The notes under the pieces: model-generated | Told to the model about the DNA's origin: nothing | What the model saw: only the letters and a program-made list of their open reading frames with translations | The model's database searches: none | Translations under genes and position numbers: made by a program | Shown: positions 20,415 to 31,375 of the stretch, piece by piece | How positions within the stretch are numbered: the first letter of the stretch is position 1 | How the letters are laid out: each line of letters opens with the position of its first letter | NCBI GenBank assembly: GCA_009733775.1 | Contig: WOGZ01000123.1 | Location: 28,864 to 92,863, forward strand | DNA from: Alectoria sarmentosa | Lineage: Eukaryota; Ascomycota; Lecanoromycetes; Lecanorales; Parmeliaceae | Direction of reading: 5' to 3' | Length of the DNA stretch: 64,000 nt

Positions 20415-20741
20415 GAATATAGCCAGCCAATTTTATTGGTCGCCGGTGCTTGTACAGCTGGTAGCGATCACATTGAAAAGCACGGCACTCGGATCGCGTG
20501 CTTTCAAAGACGGGTATCATTTGCTGTCACTGAACCTGTTTCGATATCTGTGACTGATCTTTTAGACCGTGACTCGTAACCATAGTAAAAGTCCACAGGA
20601 CAAGATGAGCGACCCAGGGCAAGAGGCCCCACAGGCTGCTGTTTCAGTTGATTGTGATCTTTTCGTGTGGACCTCTTCATTGAGTTTCCGCCTAATGTTC
20701 TCACACGACAAATCTCAGTGGTGCGTAGATGGCAAGTCCAT
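20415..20741. other. Convergent spacer between TrpRS and Iec3
   Basis: 327 bp of 3' untranslated sequence for both converging genes; no gene seen. Confidence 0.5.
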
Positions 20742-21949
20742 TCAAGAGCCCTCCTCCTCACCCTCCGTCTTCCTTACCACGGCTCCACTGCTCCCCTTGC
20801 CCCTTTTCCTCGGCTTACTGCTTCCTCCCTTGGGCCTATATGCATCATCGTCCCTCTTTCTCTTACTCTTTGGTGCAGGTGCGTCGATTCCCGCGCCCCC
20901 AATCACATTTCCTTCATCATCCAGAATCTCCGGCTCGGGCTCCACCTCATGCTTCGGCGCAGCAGCAGATCGCCGCTTCGCAGAGCTTGAGGGGGGCGGC
21001 CTTGGAGAAGATTTATGCCCTGCGGACTCCGAAACGCTAGAGACTTTCTCGGTTGCGGACTCTTTCTCTTCTGGCCGAGGATCCTGTAGGAACACTTTGG
21101 GTCTGTGCTCACGGAGCCAGTTGTAGACGGAGACGGGGTTGCGTAGCTGCGCCTCTTTCTCGCGCTCGCGGTCCGTGGGTCTGAAAGGACGAGGGAGCAT
21201 CAGTGGGGCTTCTGGAGGCAGGCTTGCGAGATAGATGTCGAGTGCAGAAAGAAATTCATCTTCATGGCTGGGTGTCATGTAGCCTATCGGCGCTTCTTGC
21301 AACAGGTCCTTCGGCATTTCCTCTGCACTGACGATATTGAGGGTCGTATGTTGGACTCTCGACAGGTTAGAGAGGGAATTCGTACGATTCAAGATGGCAA
21401 CGAATTCCGCTTCCATGGTTTTGAAAGCGGCCGGGGTGATCTGGCCAGAGTAGAGGTCCTGTCTCGCTTCTTCGAGGGCGGCGCGGGTGCTTTCGATCTC
21501 GGAAGGGCCGTATGGGGAGAGGTCGGGTTCGAGTGGTGGAACAGCAGAGGCGTCTGGGGTTGGGGAACGGAGGTCGTAGCGGAGGTGGGGTGGAACTTTG
21601 GGGGTTTCGTTGACGTCGAGAAGGAGATCAAGGAGCTGACTACGTGAGACGTGATTTAGCAATCGAGTTCCCAGTGCCCTGCGGGGTGAGAAGTACTCGT
21701 TCTGCTCCTGGAGACGTCGGGCCAGTCTCATGGCATGCTGCTCTTCATCGAAAAATCTGTTACTGTCCCTCATCTTGTCTTTGAAGTTATGCCTCAGTTT
21801 CAAAAACTTCTTCCTGCAAAGGCAATCAGTATGAGCCCCTAAGAACAGCTTTATTAAGCTCGGTACTTGTATGACTTGTAATTCGATTTGCTAGGCTCGT
21901 CATTGGCCAAAGGCGGTACATCCTGGTTGTTGACAGTAGCAAAAGACAT
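20742..21949 (-). CDS. iec3: INO80 chromatin-remodeling complex subunit Iec3
   Basis: 384 residues. Exon 1 21867-21949, exon 2 20742-21813, intron 53 bp. The junction reads NYKSYKKKFLKLRHNFKDKM. This Ino80_Iec3 domain start continues with a coiled-coil of heptads (FFDEEQHAMRLARRLQEQNE) and then QLLDLLLDVNETPKVPPHLR. The C-terminal third is low complexity, basic and likely a nuclear localisation region (PAPKSKRKRDD, later RKRGKG). A middle YNWLREHRPKVF block is also conserved-looking. Iec3 is a fungal accessory subunit of the INO80 nucleosome remodeler. Head-to-head with Nop13 at 210 bp. Confidence 0.85.
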
Positions 21950-22159
21950 GTCTGGTCGTTGATAGCCTTGTACACAGTAGATGTAGGTTCCGAGAGGGGA
22001 ACAATCTTCCGAAAAAGAGTCAAAGCCAGCAAAGTCGTGACCTTCGTTCGCATCGCGATGTCAAAGCGCGTTGCCGAGGTTTTGCCGGTTTCTCATGAAC
22101 TTTTTTACCATCTATTTGACTTCACTCTCTCTTGAACAACCAAACAGCTAAGAGGGACA
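21950..22159. promoter_or_regulatory. Bidirectional promoter of Iec3 and Nop13
   Basis: 210 bp between divergent start codons of two nuclear/nucleolar housekeeping genes. No recognisable core element; assigned from geometry only. Confidence 0.4.
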
Positions 22160-23377
22160 ATGGGTCGCCACTCCACAGCAATTGCCACCGCAGTTATCAC
22201 ACCAGCACTTTCTCCATCTAGAAAGCGAAAGCGAGAAGAAAATAATGCTGAAGAAATTGAAGTCGATGTGAGCGCCCCAGAACCACCTTCCAAGAAAGCC
22301 ATTCGTAAGGCCAAGAAAGGCAAGGCTGCTCCCGCCCCTTCGAAACCAAAGAGTAAGAGTATTGCTGTGCAGAATCGCTCTATATCAGACGAAGATGCTC
22401 CATTAGACTTTACAGAACCGCCAAAGCGCTCTGAACATGGCATATGGATTGGCAATCTCCCCTGGACCACAACTAAAGCCGATCTACGCAACTTTCTCAC
22501 CAAAGACACGGAGATATCAGATGACATGATTACAAGGTTACATTTGCCCGCGCCCAGCCAGGGTGTAGTCGCAAATTCAAGGCAGAGGATCAGGCCACAG
22601 AATAAGGGATTCGCGTATATTGACTTCTCTACCGGAGAAGCTTTGGCGGAAGCGCTGGGACGTAGTGAAAAGCTTCTCACGGGGAGGAGGGTGCTGATCA
22701 AGGACTCGAAGAGCTTTGAGGGGAGACCAGAAAGGACCAAAGAGCAGGATATCGCGATTATGAACAGTGGGAAACCTCCTAGCAAGCGCATCTTCTTGGG
22801 GAATTTGGCCTTTGAGACTACAAAGCAGGATCTTGAAGAGCAATTTGCAAGATGTGGAAAAATATTAGATGTGCATGTTGCCACCTTCGAGGATACTGGG
22901 AAATGCAAGGGGTACGCATGGGTTGATTTTGTAGATTTGGAAGCCGCGAAGGCTGCAGTGAGAGGGTGGGTGAATTTTGAGCAGAAATCCGACGGCGGAG
23001 GTGAAGACGAAGAGATTGCGGAGGCTTTGGCTGAGGAGGGCGACGTAGGGCCAACGAAGAAACCTAAATTGAGGAAGTGGTGGGTCAATAAGCTGCATGG
23101 ACGGCCATTGAAACTGGAGTTTGCAGAGGGAAAAGATGTGAGATACAAGAAACGCTATGGCAAGGATGGTAGTGTCACCAAAGATGGAGTAAAGGTTGTG
23201 GATCCAGATCCGGGGTCATTGGCACAGCCTGTCTTTAGGGACCGAATACCTTCAGACAAGAAATTTTCTAAGAAGTTTGATGCTAGGACGGTCAAGCCTG
23301 GTGCAGCTCTTGCAGCGGCGCCGCGGTTGACTGGAGGGATTGTTGAGAGTCAGGGAAAGAAGACCACATTCGTATGA
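22160..23377 (+). CDS. nop13: Nucleolar RNA-binding protein Nop13 (two RRMs)
   Basis: Intronless, 405 residues. A basic, Lys-rich N-terminal tail of 90 residues is followed by two RRM domains. RRM1 has RNP2 IWIGNLPW near residue 94 and RNP1 NKGFAYIDF. RRM2 has RNP2 IFLGNLAF near residue 214 and RNP1 CKGYAWVDF. A conserved KWWVNKLHGRPLKLEFAEG segment closes RRM2. The C-terminus is basic with RFG-like sequence absent. Yeast Nop13 is a non-essential pre-ribosomal factor found in 90S and early 60S particles. Assignment to Nop13 rests on the RRM pair plus the KLxGRxLKLEFAEGxD block. Confidence 0.9.
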   Translation: MGRHSTAIATAVITPALSPSRKRKREENNAEEIEVDVSAPEPPSKKAIRKAKKGKAAPAPSKPKSKSIAVQNRSISDEDAPLDFTEPPKRSEHGIWIGNLPWTTTKADLRNFLTKDTEISDDMITRLHLPAPSQGVVANSRQRIRPQNKGFAYIDFSTGEALAEALGRSEKLLTGRRVLIKDSKSFEGRPERTKEQDIAIMNSGKPPSKRIFLGNLAFETTKQDLEEQFARCGKILDVHVATFEDTGKCKGYAWVDFVDLEAAKAAVRGWVNFEQKSDGGGEDEEIAEALAEEGDVGPTKKPKLRKWWVNKLHGRPLKLEFAEGKDVRYKKRYGKDGSVTKDGVKVVDPDPGSLAQPVFRDRIPSDKKFSKKFDARTVKPGAALAAAPRLTGGIVESQGKKTTFV

Positions 23378-23677
23378 GGTATAAGACGTGCTGCCAGGAA
23401 AAGGAGGGATTTGTAGAGCTCTTGACCTGTAAAATGAAACAAAACCTCGACATCGACGAGCAGGATTTTGATATCTTGAACGCTCTGTCTAGGACGAATT
23501 TCCATGTCATTAATTTATTCTTAACTTGATATTTGTGATTCAATTGATTAGAAAAGGCTAGTGACTGAGCCTGCAATAAATCTATTTAGTTGTAACGTGC
23601 AGTTTCGCAGAAGAGAGCCCAAATCTTTGGTATTGGTTCCCCAAGGCCAACCAAGAGCATAACATATGCAGATCTCT
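23378..23677. other. Convergent spacer between Nop13 and ADC lyase-like gene
   Basis: 300 bp, AT-rich near 23510-23590, consistent with polyadenylation regions for both genes. Confidence 0.45.
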
Positions 23678-24657
23678 CTACTGCTTTATATCATCAGGCA
23701 ACAATGATTTCCAAGGTCTCACAATTCCAGACTGAAACCCTTTCGCGCCATTGCTCAGCACAATGATATCATTGTACTTGACGCTGCCCCCCTTCACCAC
23801 TCCTTCTTCACATAGCCCCTTCTCCAACGCCCATCGCCTAGTCGTTCCAACATTCCCTCCACACCTCGATGCTGGCGTGATCCACTTGTTCCCACGCCAG
23901 AAGTACGGCGTAAACTTACAACCCTCCATGATTTCCCAGTCCTCATTGAAGTCATTGACGATGAGAACCTCTGCCTGCAATTGAACCCCGTTGAGAACGG
24001 AATCCGTAGGATGGGCAGGGAGTAGTGCCAGAGCTTTATCGTATTGCAAGCGATATGATGTCTTATGGCGGGTAGATAAGGTCGGTGTTACCTTGTCGAA
24101 CGTCGTGACGAAGACGCGCCATCGTAGGAACGAAGCACCCATAATAGGATCGGCAATAGTGGATAAGGATCTGGGATATAGCAGAGATACTCTACTGACG
24201 TCTGATAGATGAGGAAGTCGATCTATGGCAGCAGGCCCAGGGTGGGGCCCATTTGATGTGACTGTGAACTTGCTGTTGACAGAAAACGCAATGCGAATCT
24301 GGGATGTTTTGTCAGAAAGACCGGGTTCTCGGGGATCAGGCCCACCATGAGAGGAGCGGCAAATGTCCGGCTATTGTAATTTTTCTGCAGGTGCTCATAT
24401 AGCATATCGAGGAGCCCTTCAAAAGCTTTAGGCCCTTCGAGTAGAGAGGTGTCCCAGCCAAACGCCTTGGCTGAAGCCAGCATGCGGTCTCGATGATAGC
24501 TAAGCATGTAGAATTGAACTGGTGATCTGGCTAGCGTGCAGTTTATGGTGGCATTGACCCGGGTGTTTTCCTCGCTATGGAGCAAGATCGCGTCGCTGCG
24601 TATGGTGGATATGATGTCGAAAGTATCAGAGGTGGGAGCACCAGGAGGAGTATCCAT
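23678..24657 (-). CDS. Class IV aminotransferase fold enzyme, probable 4-amino-4-deoxychorismate lyase
   Basis: 310 residues. Exon 1 24346-24657, exon 2 23678-24298. The 47-bp intron (24299-24345, branch CTGAC) switches frame correctly and gives FAAPLMIRIAFSVNSK. The PLP lysine is in RHKTSYRLQYDKA, matching fungal ADC lyases. Later QAEVLIVNDFNEDWEIMEG, ITPASRCGGNVGTTRRWALE and SNGAKGFQSGIVR are family-typical. The expected reaction is aminodeoxychorismate to p-aminobenzoate plus pyruvate, in folate synthesis (yeast Abz2). A branched-chain or D-amino-acid aminotransferase is less likely given the short length and the HKT motif. Confidence 0.85.
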
Positions 24658-25196
24658 GTTTTTGGCGCGCTGTTATGGTCTTGAGATGCCAGCGCAATGA
24701 TGAGGACTGGATGCTACCCATCATCTTAGGCGATGTCTTGGGGGAACTTTCAGGGAACTGGCAATGAACTGGCAGTGAATTGGCGACTTCTGAAGGAGAA
24801 GAGCCATACGCGAGGCTTGTTGGTATCAACTGCAATATATGAAATACGGTACTTAATTTTGGCAACGGGCCAAGCTCCAGACGCTTATAGTCTCGAATCT
24901 TCAACTTACCATGAACTTTTTATTAGGGATCTTCCTCGATAATTGGTGTAAATGTAGATGCGAAAAGGATGAAGTAGTTGTAGACTGTTGACGTATTTTC
25001 GAGCGCTAGCGGAGCTTTGTCTCGCCTCGCGGAAATTTCGAGACCATTTCGCCCAAGCTTATCCATATCTTCAACGCAGCCATTTCTTGAATCTCGCATT
25101 GCGAATAGGTTTCCGTAGTCCTTTCTTCTCTGTATGACAGACACCTAATCATTGTCTTGCCCGCTTTTCCTTATATGATTTCCATTCCGAAGCATC
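24658..25196. other. Divergent region between ADC lyase-like gene and Tom70
   Basis: 539 bp with promoters for both directions. Short frames lack coding character. Nothing else seen. Confidence 0.45.
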
Positions 25197-27469
25197 ATGT
25201 CCTCCGAAGCTATACCAATATCTCGGTCTACCTCGAACCTTAGCACTTCCTCCCTCTCCTCTGATACGTCGTCGCTGCCTCTTTGGGATCGTCTATCGAC
25301 ATGGGCATCTGAGAACAAAGTCGTAGTATACACAATCGCAGGTGTTGCCGTGGTAGTCTCCGGGGCGGGCGTGGCATACTACCTTTCGGATTCGAGAAAA
25401 TGGTCGAAAGATGCAGCAGAAGAAAAGAAACGGTTGAGCAAAAAGGAGAGAAGAAAAGCAAAGCAAGAAAAGGAGAAAGAAAAGAGCGCCCCAGAAGCCG
25501 AAGCAACACAGGAAAAGTCTAAAGATTGTGAGCAGTGATCATTGAAAATGGTGCCCAGAGGATGTTAATTTTGTTCAAGCACAAGCGAAGCCTCCCACAG
25601 TCGATTCAGATCCGCTAGAAGGCATACCGCAAATAGATGAGAACAACATCGACAGTTTGTCGGAACAGGTAACATGCGTACTTTCCAGGACCATAGTCGT
25701 GCCTAACTGAATTTTGTCAGGAGCGGAAAGAATTTGCTACGAAATTGAAGATCGCTGGCAACAAGGCCTACGGCGACAAGAGCTACAATGACGCCATCGA
25801 GCTGTACGGAAAGGCGGTTCTGTGTAAGCCAGACCCAATATTCTATTCGAACCGAGCCGCTTGCTACAATGCGCTTGGAAGTTGGGAAAAGGTTGTCGAA
25901 GACACTACAGCTGCAATTAACCTGGATAATGAATACGTCAAGGCATTAAACAGGAGAGCGAATGCGTACGAGCACCTCGAGAAGTATAGCGAAGCTCTCC
26001 TGGACTACACTGCGAGCTGCATCATTGATGGATTCAAGAACGACCAGAGCGCGCAAAGTGTGGAGCGATTGCTAAAAAAGGTGGCCGAAGCCAAGGGCAA
26101 GGCAATCCTTGATGGGAAGGAAAAGAAACTGCCGAGCCCTACGTTTGTCACAAATTACCTACAGAGCTTCAGACCACGGCCTCCTCCACATGGTTTAGAA
26201 GAGACTGCGGAGTTAGATGAAGAGGGTGGCAAGGGCCGACTAAGAGCGGGGCTGGTGGCTATGGACAAAAAGACTGGCGAAGGCTACGAGGCGGCATCCG
26301 CGGCTTTTGACAAAGCTCTTGAGCTTGGTGATCTCGGCGACCATGAGGCATTCGCGTACAACATGCGCGGGACTTTCAGATATCTACGAGGCGAGAACAC
26401 AGATGCGCTCGAAGATCTCACACGAAGTGTAGAGCTCCAGCCGACTCTGACCCAAAGCTACATCAAGAGGGCGAGCATGCATCTCGAGCTCGGTTAGTCC
26501 AAGCATTGACAAGCATGGAAGCTGGGAATCACGTACTGACCGCAGCAGGAAACCGAGAAGCAGCTGCGAGCGACTTTGAGCAAGCAATGGAGCAACAGAA
26601 AGAGGACCCTGACATCTATTATCATCGAGCTCAACTCCATTTCATCCTCAGCGAATTTGCGGATGCAGCCAAGGACTACCAAAAGTCGATTGACCTGGAC
26701 CGGGACTTCATCTTCTCTCACATCCAACTTGGAGTGACCCAGTACAAAATGGGCTCAATTGCTTCCTCCATGGCCACGTTCAGACGGTGCATCAAGAACT
26801 TTGACAAAGTGCCTGACGTTTACAACTACTACGGGGAGCTACTTTTGGACCAGCAAAAGTACCACGAAGCTGTGGAGAAGTTCGACACAGCTGTGGAGAT
26901 GGAGAAGCAGACGAAGCCCCTTGGCATGAATGTGCTGCCATTGATTAACAAAGCACTCGCTCTTTTCCAGTGGAAACAAGACTTCCAAGAAGCAGAAAAG
27001 CTGTGCCAGAAAGCACTCATTAGTATGGCCCTTCAGACCATAGATCGCCCCAGCTGACATATATCCAGTCGATCCCGAATGCGATATCGCAGTTGCCACG
27101 ATGGCACAGCTATTGCTGCAGCAAGGCAAAGTAACGGAGGCGCTCAAATACTTCGAAAGAGCCGCAGAGCTTTCAAGAACAGAAGGCGAGATCGTCAACG
27201 CCTTGTCATACGCCGAGGCCACGAGAACACAATTAGAGGTTCAGGAGAAATACCCTCAGCTTGCGGGACGACTGGTATGTATATTTTCGGAGCAGTTTCT
27301 CCTTGTTTTGGACCACTATACGAGTCGTGAGGCATGTTCCGGGACCAAGAGGCGCCCAAAACCCGCTGTGGGCTGTCTCACTGCTCGAACTTTTTATCTT
27401 GAAGGAATGCTGACTCTGAACTCTTTACAGCAGGGTATGGGGGCCAGTATTGGAGGTCCCATGCGATGA
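25197..27469 (+). CDS. tom70: Mitochondrial import receptor Tom70
   Basis: Outer-membrane receptor handing Hsp70/Hsp90-bound precursors to the TOM channel. Six exons: 25197-25527, 25580-25668, 25721-26492, 26549-27022, 27069-27274, 27431-27469; 636 residues. The N-terminal Ser/Thr-rich tail is followed by a membrane anchor at about residues 42-63 (VVYTIAGVAVVVSGAGVAYY), then a highly charged Lys/Glu linker and about eleven TPR motifs. The clamp TPRs start KIAGNKAYGDKSYNDAIELY; others include AFAYNMRGTFRYLRGENTDA and PDIYYHRAQLHFILSEFADA. The end QGMGASIGGPMR is typical. The last intron (27275-27430, 156 bp) is a multiple of three without stops, so retention would add 52 residues before the tail; I prefer splicing because of GTATGT. 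Confidence 0.94.
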
Positions 27470-28065
27470 TAGCAATATGTACGAATTCTGCGAATACTGG
27501 TAATTCATTCCTTGTGAAGAGAGGATTGCTCTATCACCATGACCTTCAAGTCTATTGTAGCTAATTCTCCACTTTTGATCTTCCACCGGCGACAATTACG
27601 TTGGATGCAAGATCACTTTGCAACACTGTATTATACACTTTTTTGAACCATGACATGGAGCTTTGCAAAGTTAGAAAAGTAAAAATGCAAATGGTCATCT
27701 ACCATCATCAAAGAATAGTGAGGAAAGGTTCTGGAGAAACGCCAAGAGACATGTAGATCCAATTAGGTTTAGTTCATATGCTAAGCCCTGGCCCCGAAAA
27801 GAATCTTGAAGACGCCGGCAAAGATGTCATCAAAATCCTGCAGGCCGCCCTTTTCCCTACTTCTCTTTTGAATTGGTACATCTGTTGATGCTGGCCATCT
27901 TATAATCATCCGTGTCCGGGCAAGCTCGCCAATCATCTTCGACGCATGTCCACATCCTTCCCTCCGCCGTCGGTGCCTGATCTAGCGCCACAGCTTTTAC
28001 TTCTTCTAATACGTTCCTTTACGACTGGTTCCGCACGAAGACCGCTTGCGCACCAATAGTTGATC
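27470..28065. other. Spacer between Tom70 and the Barentsz-like gene
   Basis: 3' region of Tom70 and promoter of the next gene, AT-rich 27590-27780. No gene seen. Confidence 0.45.
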
Positions 28066-30206
28066 ATGGGGGCTCCACGGCAAAAGAACCTCATCAAGAG
28101 CAGGAGAAGAGTTGAGGATGAAGGGGAGGAGGAAGAAGGTTCTGTGGCCGCCGGTGTGGAGGATGACTCGATGAGCGAAGGATCTGCCATAAGCGACGCG
28201 GATGACGACGCAGATGCTGAGGGAAGTGATGGCAGTGATACATCGCCTGTTCGGGCAGACTCGAAAGCAGATGCGGTAGCAAATGGACATCGGGAACGTC
28301 TTCCAAACATTGCACCTCAGCCCAGATCAGCCCTATCAAGATCTCCTCTCGCCGCCACGATGAACGATACAGAGGTAATGATGAACGGACTGAAAGTCTC
28401 GGGCGAGGTAGTCGATGAAGGGACAAATTTCGAAGACCTGGGCAAGCAACCAGAAGGGGGACCGCAGCAGGGTGTCGCACACGAAGGACCAGCTGAGGCG
28501 CCTACATCAGACAGCGTAGGAGAACGGAGGCGACGGGAGCACGAAGAATACAAAAAGAAGAGGGATGCGGATCCAGCCTTCGTACCCAACAGAGGCGTAT
28601 TCTTCATGCATGATCACCGATCTGCTGCACCAGGCCAGAATGGCTTCAGACCTTTCGGCAGAGGTCGGGGAAGAGGGCGAGGGCCAGTGGGAGGCCCTTA
28701 TCCGTCATCCAGGTATGTCTGGATATACGATGTCATCTATCTGAAGATTGAAGTTGCTCACTAGCAAGCAGAGACTCGCAGCCTTTAGGACCAGCAGATG
28801 CCCCTTGGGCTCACGATCTCCATGAAACTGTCACCCAACCCAGTACGGAGACAGCACCAGACCATGGAGCACCCTTCGATCCCAGCATAGAGGACCGAAA
28901 AATTGGAAGATTGTCTCCAGCCAAGTCACAAGTGCCGAATCGATCATTTTCGAAAACGACAATGATTGGAAACGTTCAGATCAGGGTGTTACTCAATGGC
29001 ATGTCAGATGCAATAACATTCCCTGCGGTGCCCGTACATCAACATACTCGCCTTCCTCACCATCGCCCACCACTTCGCCGAGACAAACCTGTCAAGATCT
29101 CCTTGCCCGAGATGCCCATCCGGTATGTCTTTCCGTCGCTGGATCGATCTTTCATATTCATCCCTCGAGCCATGCGACCCAATCAGCAAGGCTTTGGCAG
29201 AATACGGGGAAGAGGAAGCTTTGGTGGACCATATAGTACTTTCGGTGGACTCTCCAGCAGAAGGACGAGTGCATATGCTGGAAGCGCCTATTCGCCAAGT
29301 GTGGCCTTGAGTAGGAGGTCGTCACTTGCTCGAGAAGTTGCCGTGGAAGGTATCATTCCTTCAGGAAGTGCAGCTCTACCGCGACCTGCGCCGGTGGTCC
29401 GATTGCCTCCGGCAGCCGAGCAGTTGCAAGCGTCGGGTCAACAGCCTGTGACTAGCATGTATATGGCTCCTACGGTCAATCTTCCTCAGCCGTCAGCCTA
29501 CCCACTCCCTCAGAAGCCTACGTTCCGCGAAAACCGCCCAGCAGCCCTACCGATGCATCATCCGAAGCCTGAAAGGACACTGCAAGTTGCAGACATCGAT
29601 TCTCCTGCCACTCTCGAGTTCAACCCACCGCAGCAACAACAGCAATTACCATTCCACCAGCAAGTACCAACGCAAATTACCGGTCAAGCATATCCGCAAG
29701 ATTTCCAGTATCCCCATTCTCGACATCCGTCTCATCCCAGTCAAGCGTCTGGTGGTACCCCGTTGCCTCAAATACCCGAGAGAGCTATCCATGCCCAGCC
29801 ATTCCAACCCTACCCTTATCAGCAACCGCAGGGCTTCTACCCAACGCATTTCCCTCCCCCTGTCTACTTCTATCCTCCACCAGACCAAGCTGGCGGAGCT
29901 CCCTCTGCCGCAGCTCCAGCTTTCGTGCCTGGTCAGCCATACCATTATCCTATTCCTCTCGCACCTGCTCCGCCGCCGCCACCGCCAACAGAGCCCTCCA
30001 CACAAGCAGGCACTGTCGCTCATGAGAGCAATGGAATGGTTTACTACTACGACTCTACGCAGATTCCTGCGCCTGCAGAAAGCACACCTCCTTACCCTCC
30101 AGCGGGATATGCAATGCCGCCACCAGGTGGAGTGATGGGTATGGGTGGGATGATGACACCTCCTATCTTTTATCCGCCGCCTCCAGGGTACTACCCACCA
30201 CAATAA
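28066..30206 (+). CDS. Barentsz/CASC3-like exon-junction-complex protein
   Basis: About 693 residues. Exons 28066-28712 and 28772-30206 with a 59-bp intron that joins SSR to DSQPLGPADAPWAHD. The Btz (SELOR) domain, which binds eIF4A-III and RNA, is seen as REHEEYKKKRDADPAFVPNR followed by GVFFMHDHR and a downstream W.HD. A Gly/Arg-rich GRGRGRGRGP box sits between. A fungal conserved block (MIGNVQIRVLLNGM, later RPPLRRDKPVKISLP and FIFIPRAMRPNQQG) precedes a long disordered Pro/Gln/Tyr-rich C-terminus ending in PPPPGYYPPQ. The acidic N-terminal 70 residues are low complexity. Role in mRNA quality control or localisation is inferred from the family. The ATG is at 28066. Confidence 0.86.
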
Positions 30207-31375
30207 AAAGCCGCTCGTCTTCGATACGGTGGCTTCGAGTGCTCTTCGTCCAAGTTATTTAGCGTGTCCGTGATGCATTTCCAGCGTGCACATTTAAGAA
30301 GCAACTACCTTTTTAATCGGGTTCTTGGTGTACTTGATAGTCCTATTCTACCTCTCTTGTTGGTTTCATCAGTATGTGAATAAGTGATGTTCGGGTCTCG
30401 ACAGAGAGACCGTCTATGGCGAGAGCTGTGTTCGCGCGAGCGTTGTCGAGGCATTCAAGCATCTGTTGTCTAGCTCAGACCCTTGCGTAAAATACATAAG
30501 AAATAATGGTTGGACAAGTGTTTTCTGCCTCATTCGATTCCCTTGCGTGGCTACCGTTGCACTTCAGCTGGTCGAAACGACGAACGTTTGGCCTGCAAGG
30601 TTTCATGGGCAGTAAATACTTTGACTCATAATCGCAACATTCAGAAGAAAAACAAGAGTTATAAGGAGCAGTCTCGAATTAAGTGATGAAATTCGAGGAG
30701 TTCGCAACCAGTCCCTCGGTCCTCGGCATGGTGGCACTGAAACAATCGCAGCACCACCTGGAAAGTATCTTTATACCCTTCTAGAATGATACCACCATAT
30801 CATTGAATAACACGAACCTCACACTAAAGGTACTCATTTGCATCTGTATCACAATTTGTTCCCAAGATTGGAGTCAGTAGAGAACGTTGCAAATCGGCTA
30901 TTCCTAGGTAGTTCACATAGCGTCGACTTGATCCAAGGAAATTGGAACCTGAGGAACCTGGATTTAGGGGGACAATGTAGGGCAGATGTAATTGAGCATC
31001 TTTGATATACGAACTCTATCCTAGCATAACGTGAGTATGGCTCTGCATGGGGTTGAAAGGTCATCGAGAGACGTTGCTGCGATGTTCTCAGCGCCAAGGA
31101 TTGCAGACCTTTGTGCACACGCTAATAATCCAGGCAGCGATTTCCTCCGTAACTTTCCCCACTCTCGTTCCTCCAACTACTTACTTACCTCCTCACGACT
31201 CCTCCGTCACCAATCCTCATCAGTTCGATCCTTGTAACCAGTGTATGCTACTCTTAATCATCTATCACTAAGAAGGTACAAAGCTTCCTTATCTCACTAT
31301 TGTGACAGACTCAACTCTTCACAGCCGGATACCAGCTGTCGTCATCGAGAGCGCTCCTTCGCGTTACAGCTGACG
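30207..31375. other. Gene-free interval
   Basis: 1.17 kb between two plus-strand genes: terminator region of the Barentsz-like gene and promoter/leader of the NBR1-like gene. Open frames are short and not coding-like. No RNA gene recognised. Confidence 0.5.

Noticed and set aside
22105..23148. 347-codon minus-strand frame over Nop13
   Set aside because: It is antisense to two clear RRM domains; the sequence is Ser/Leu-rich shadow.
24299..24321. Very short 23-nt intron in the ADC lyase-like gene
   Set aside because: Too short for splicing; the 47-bp alternative (24299-24345) with a branch site fits better.
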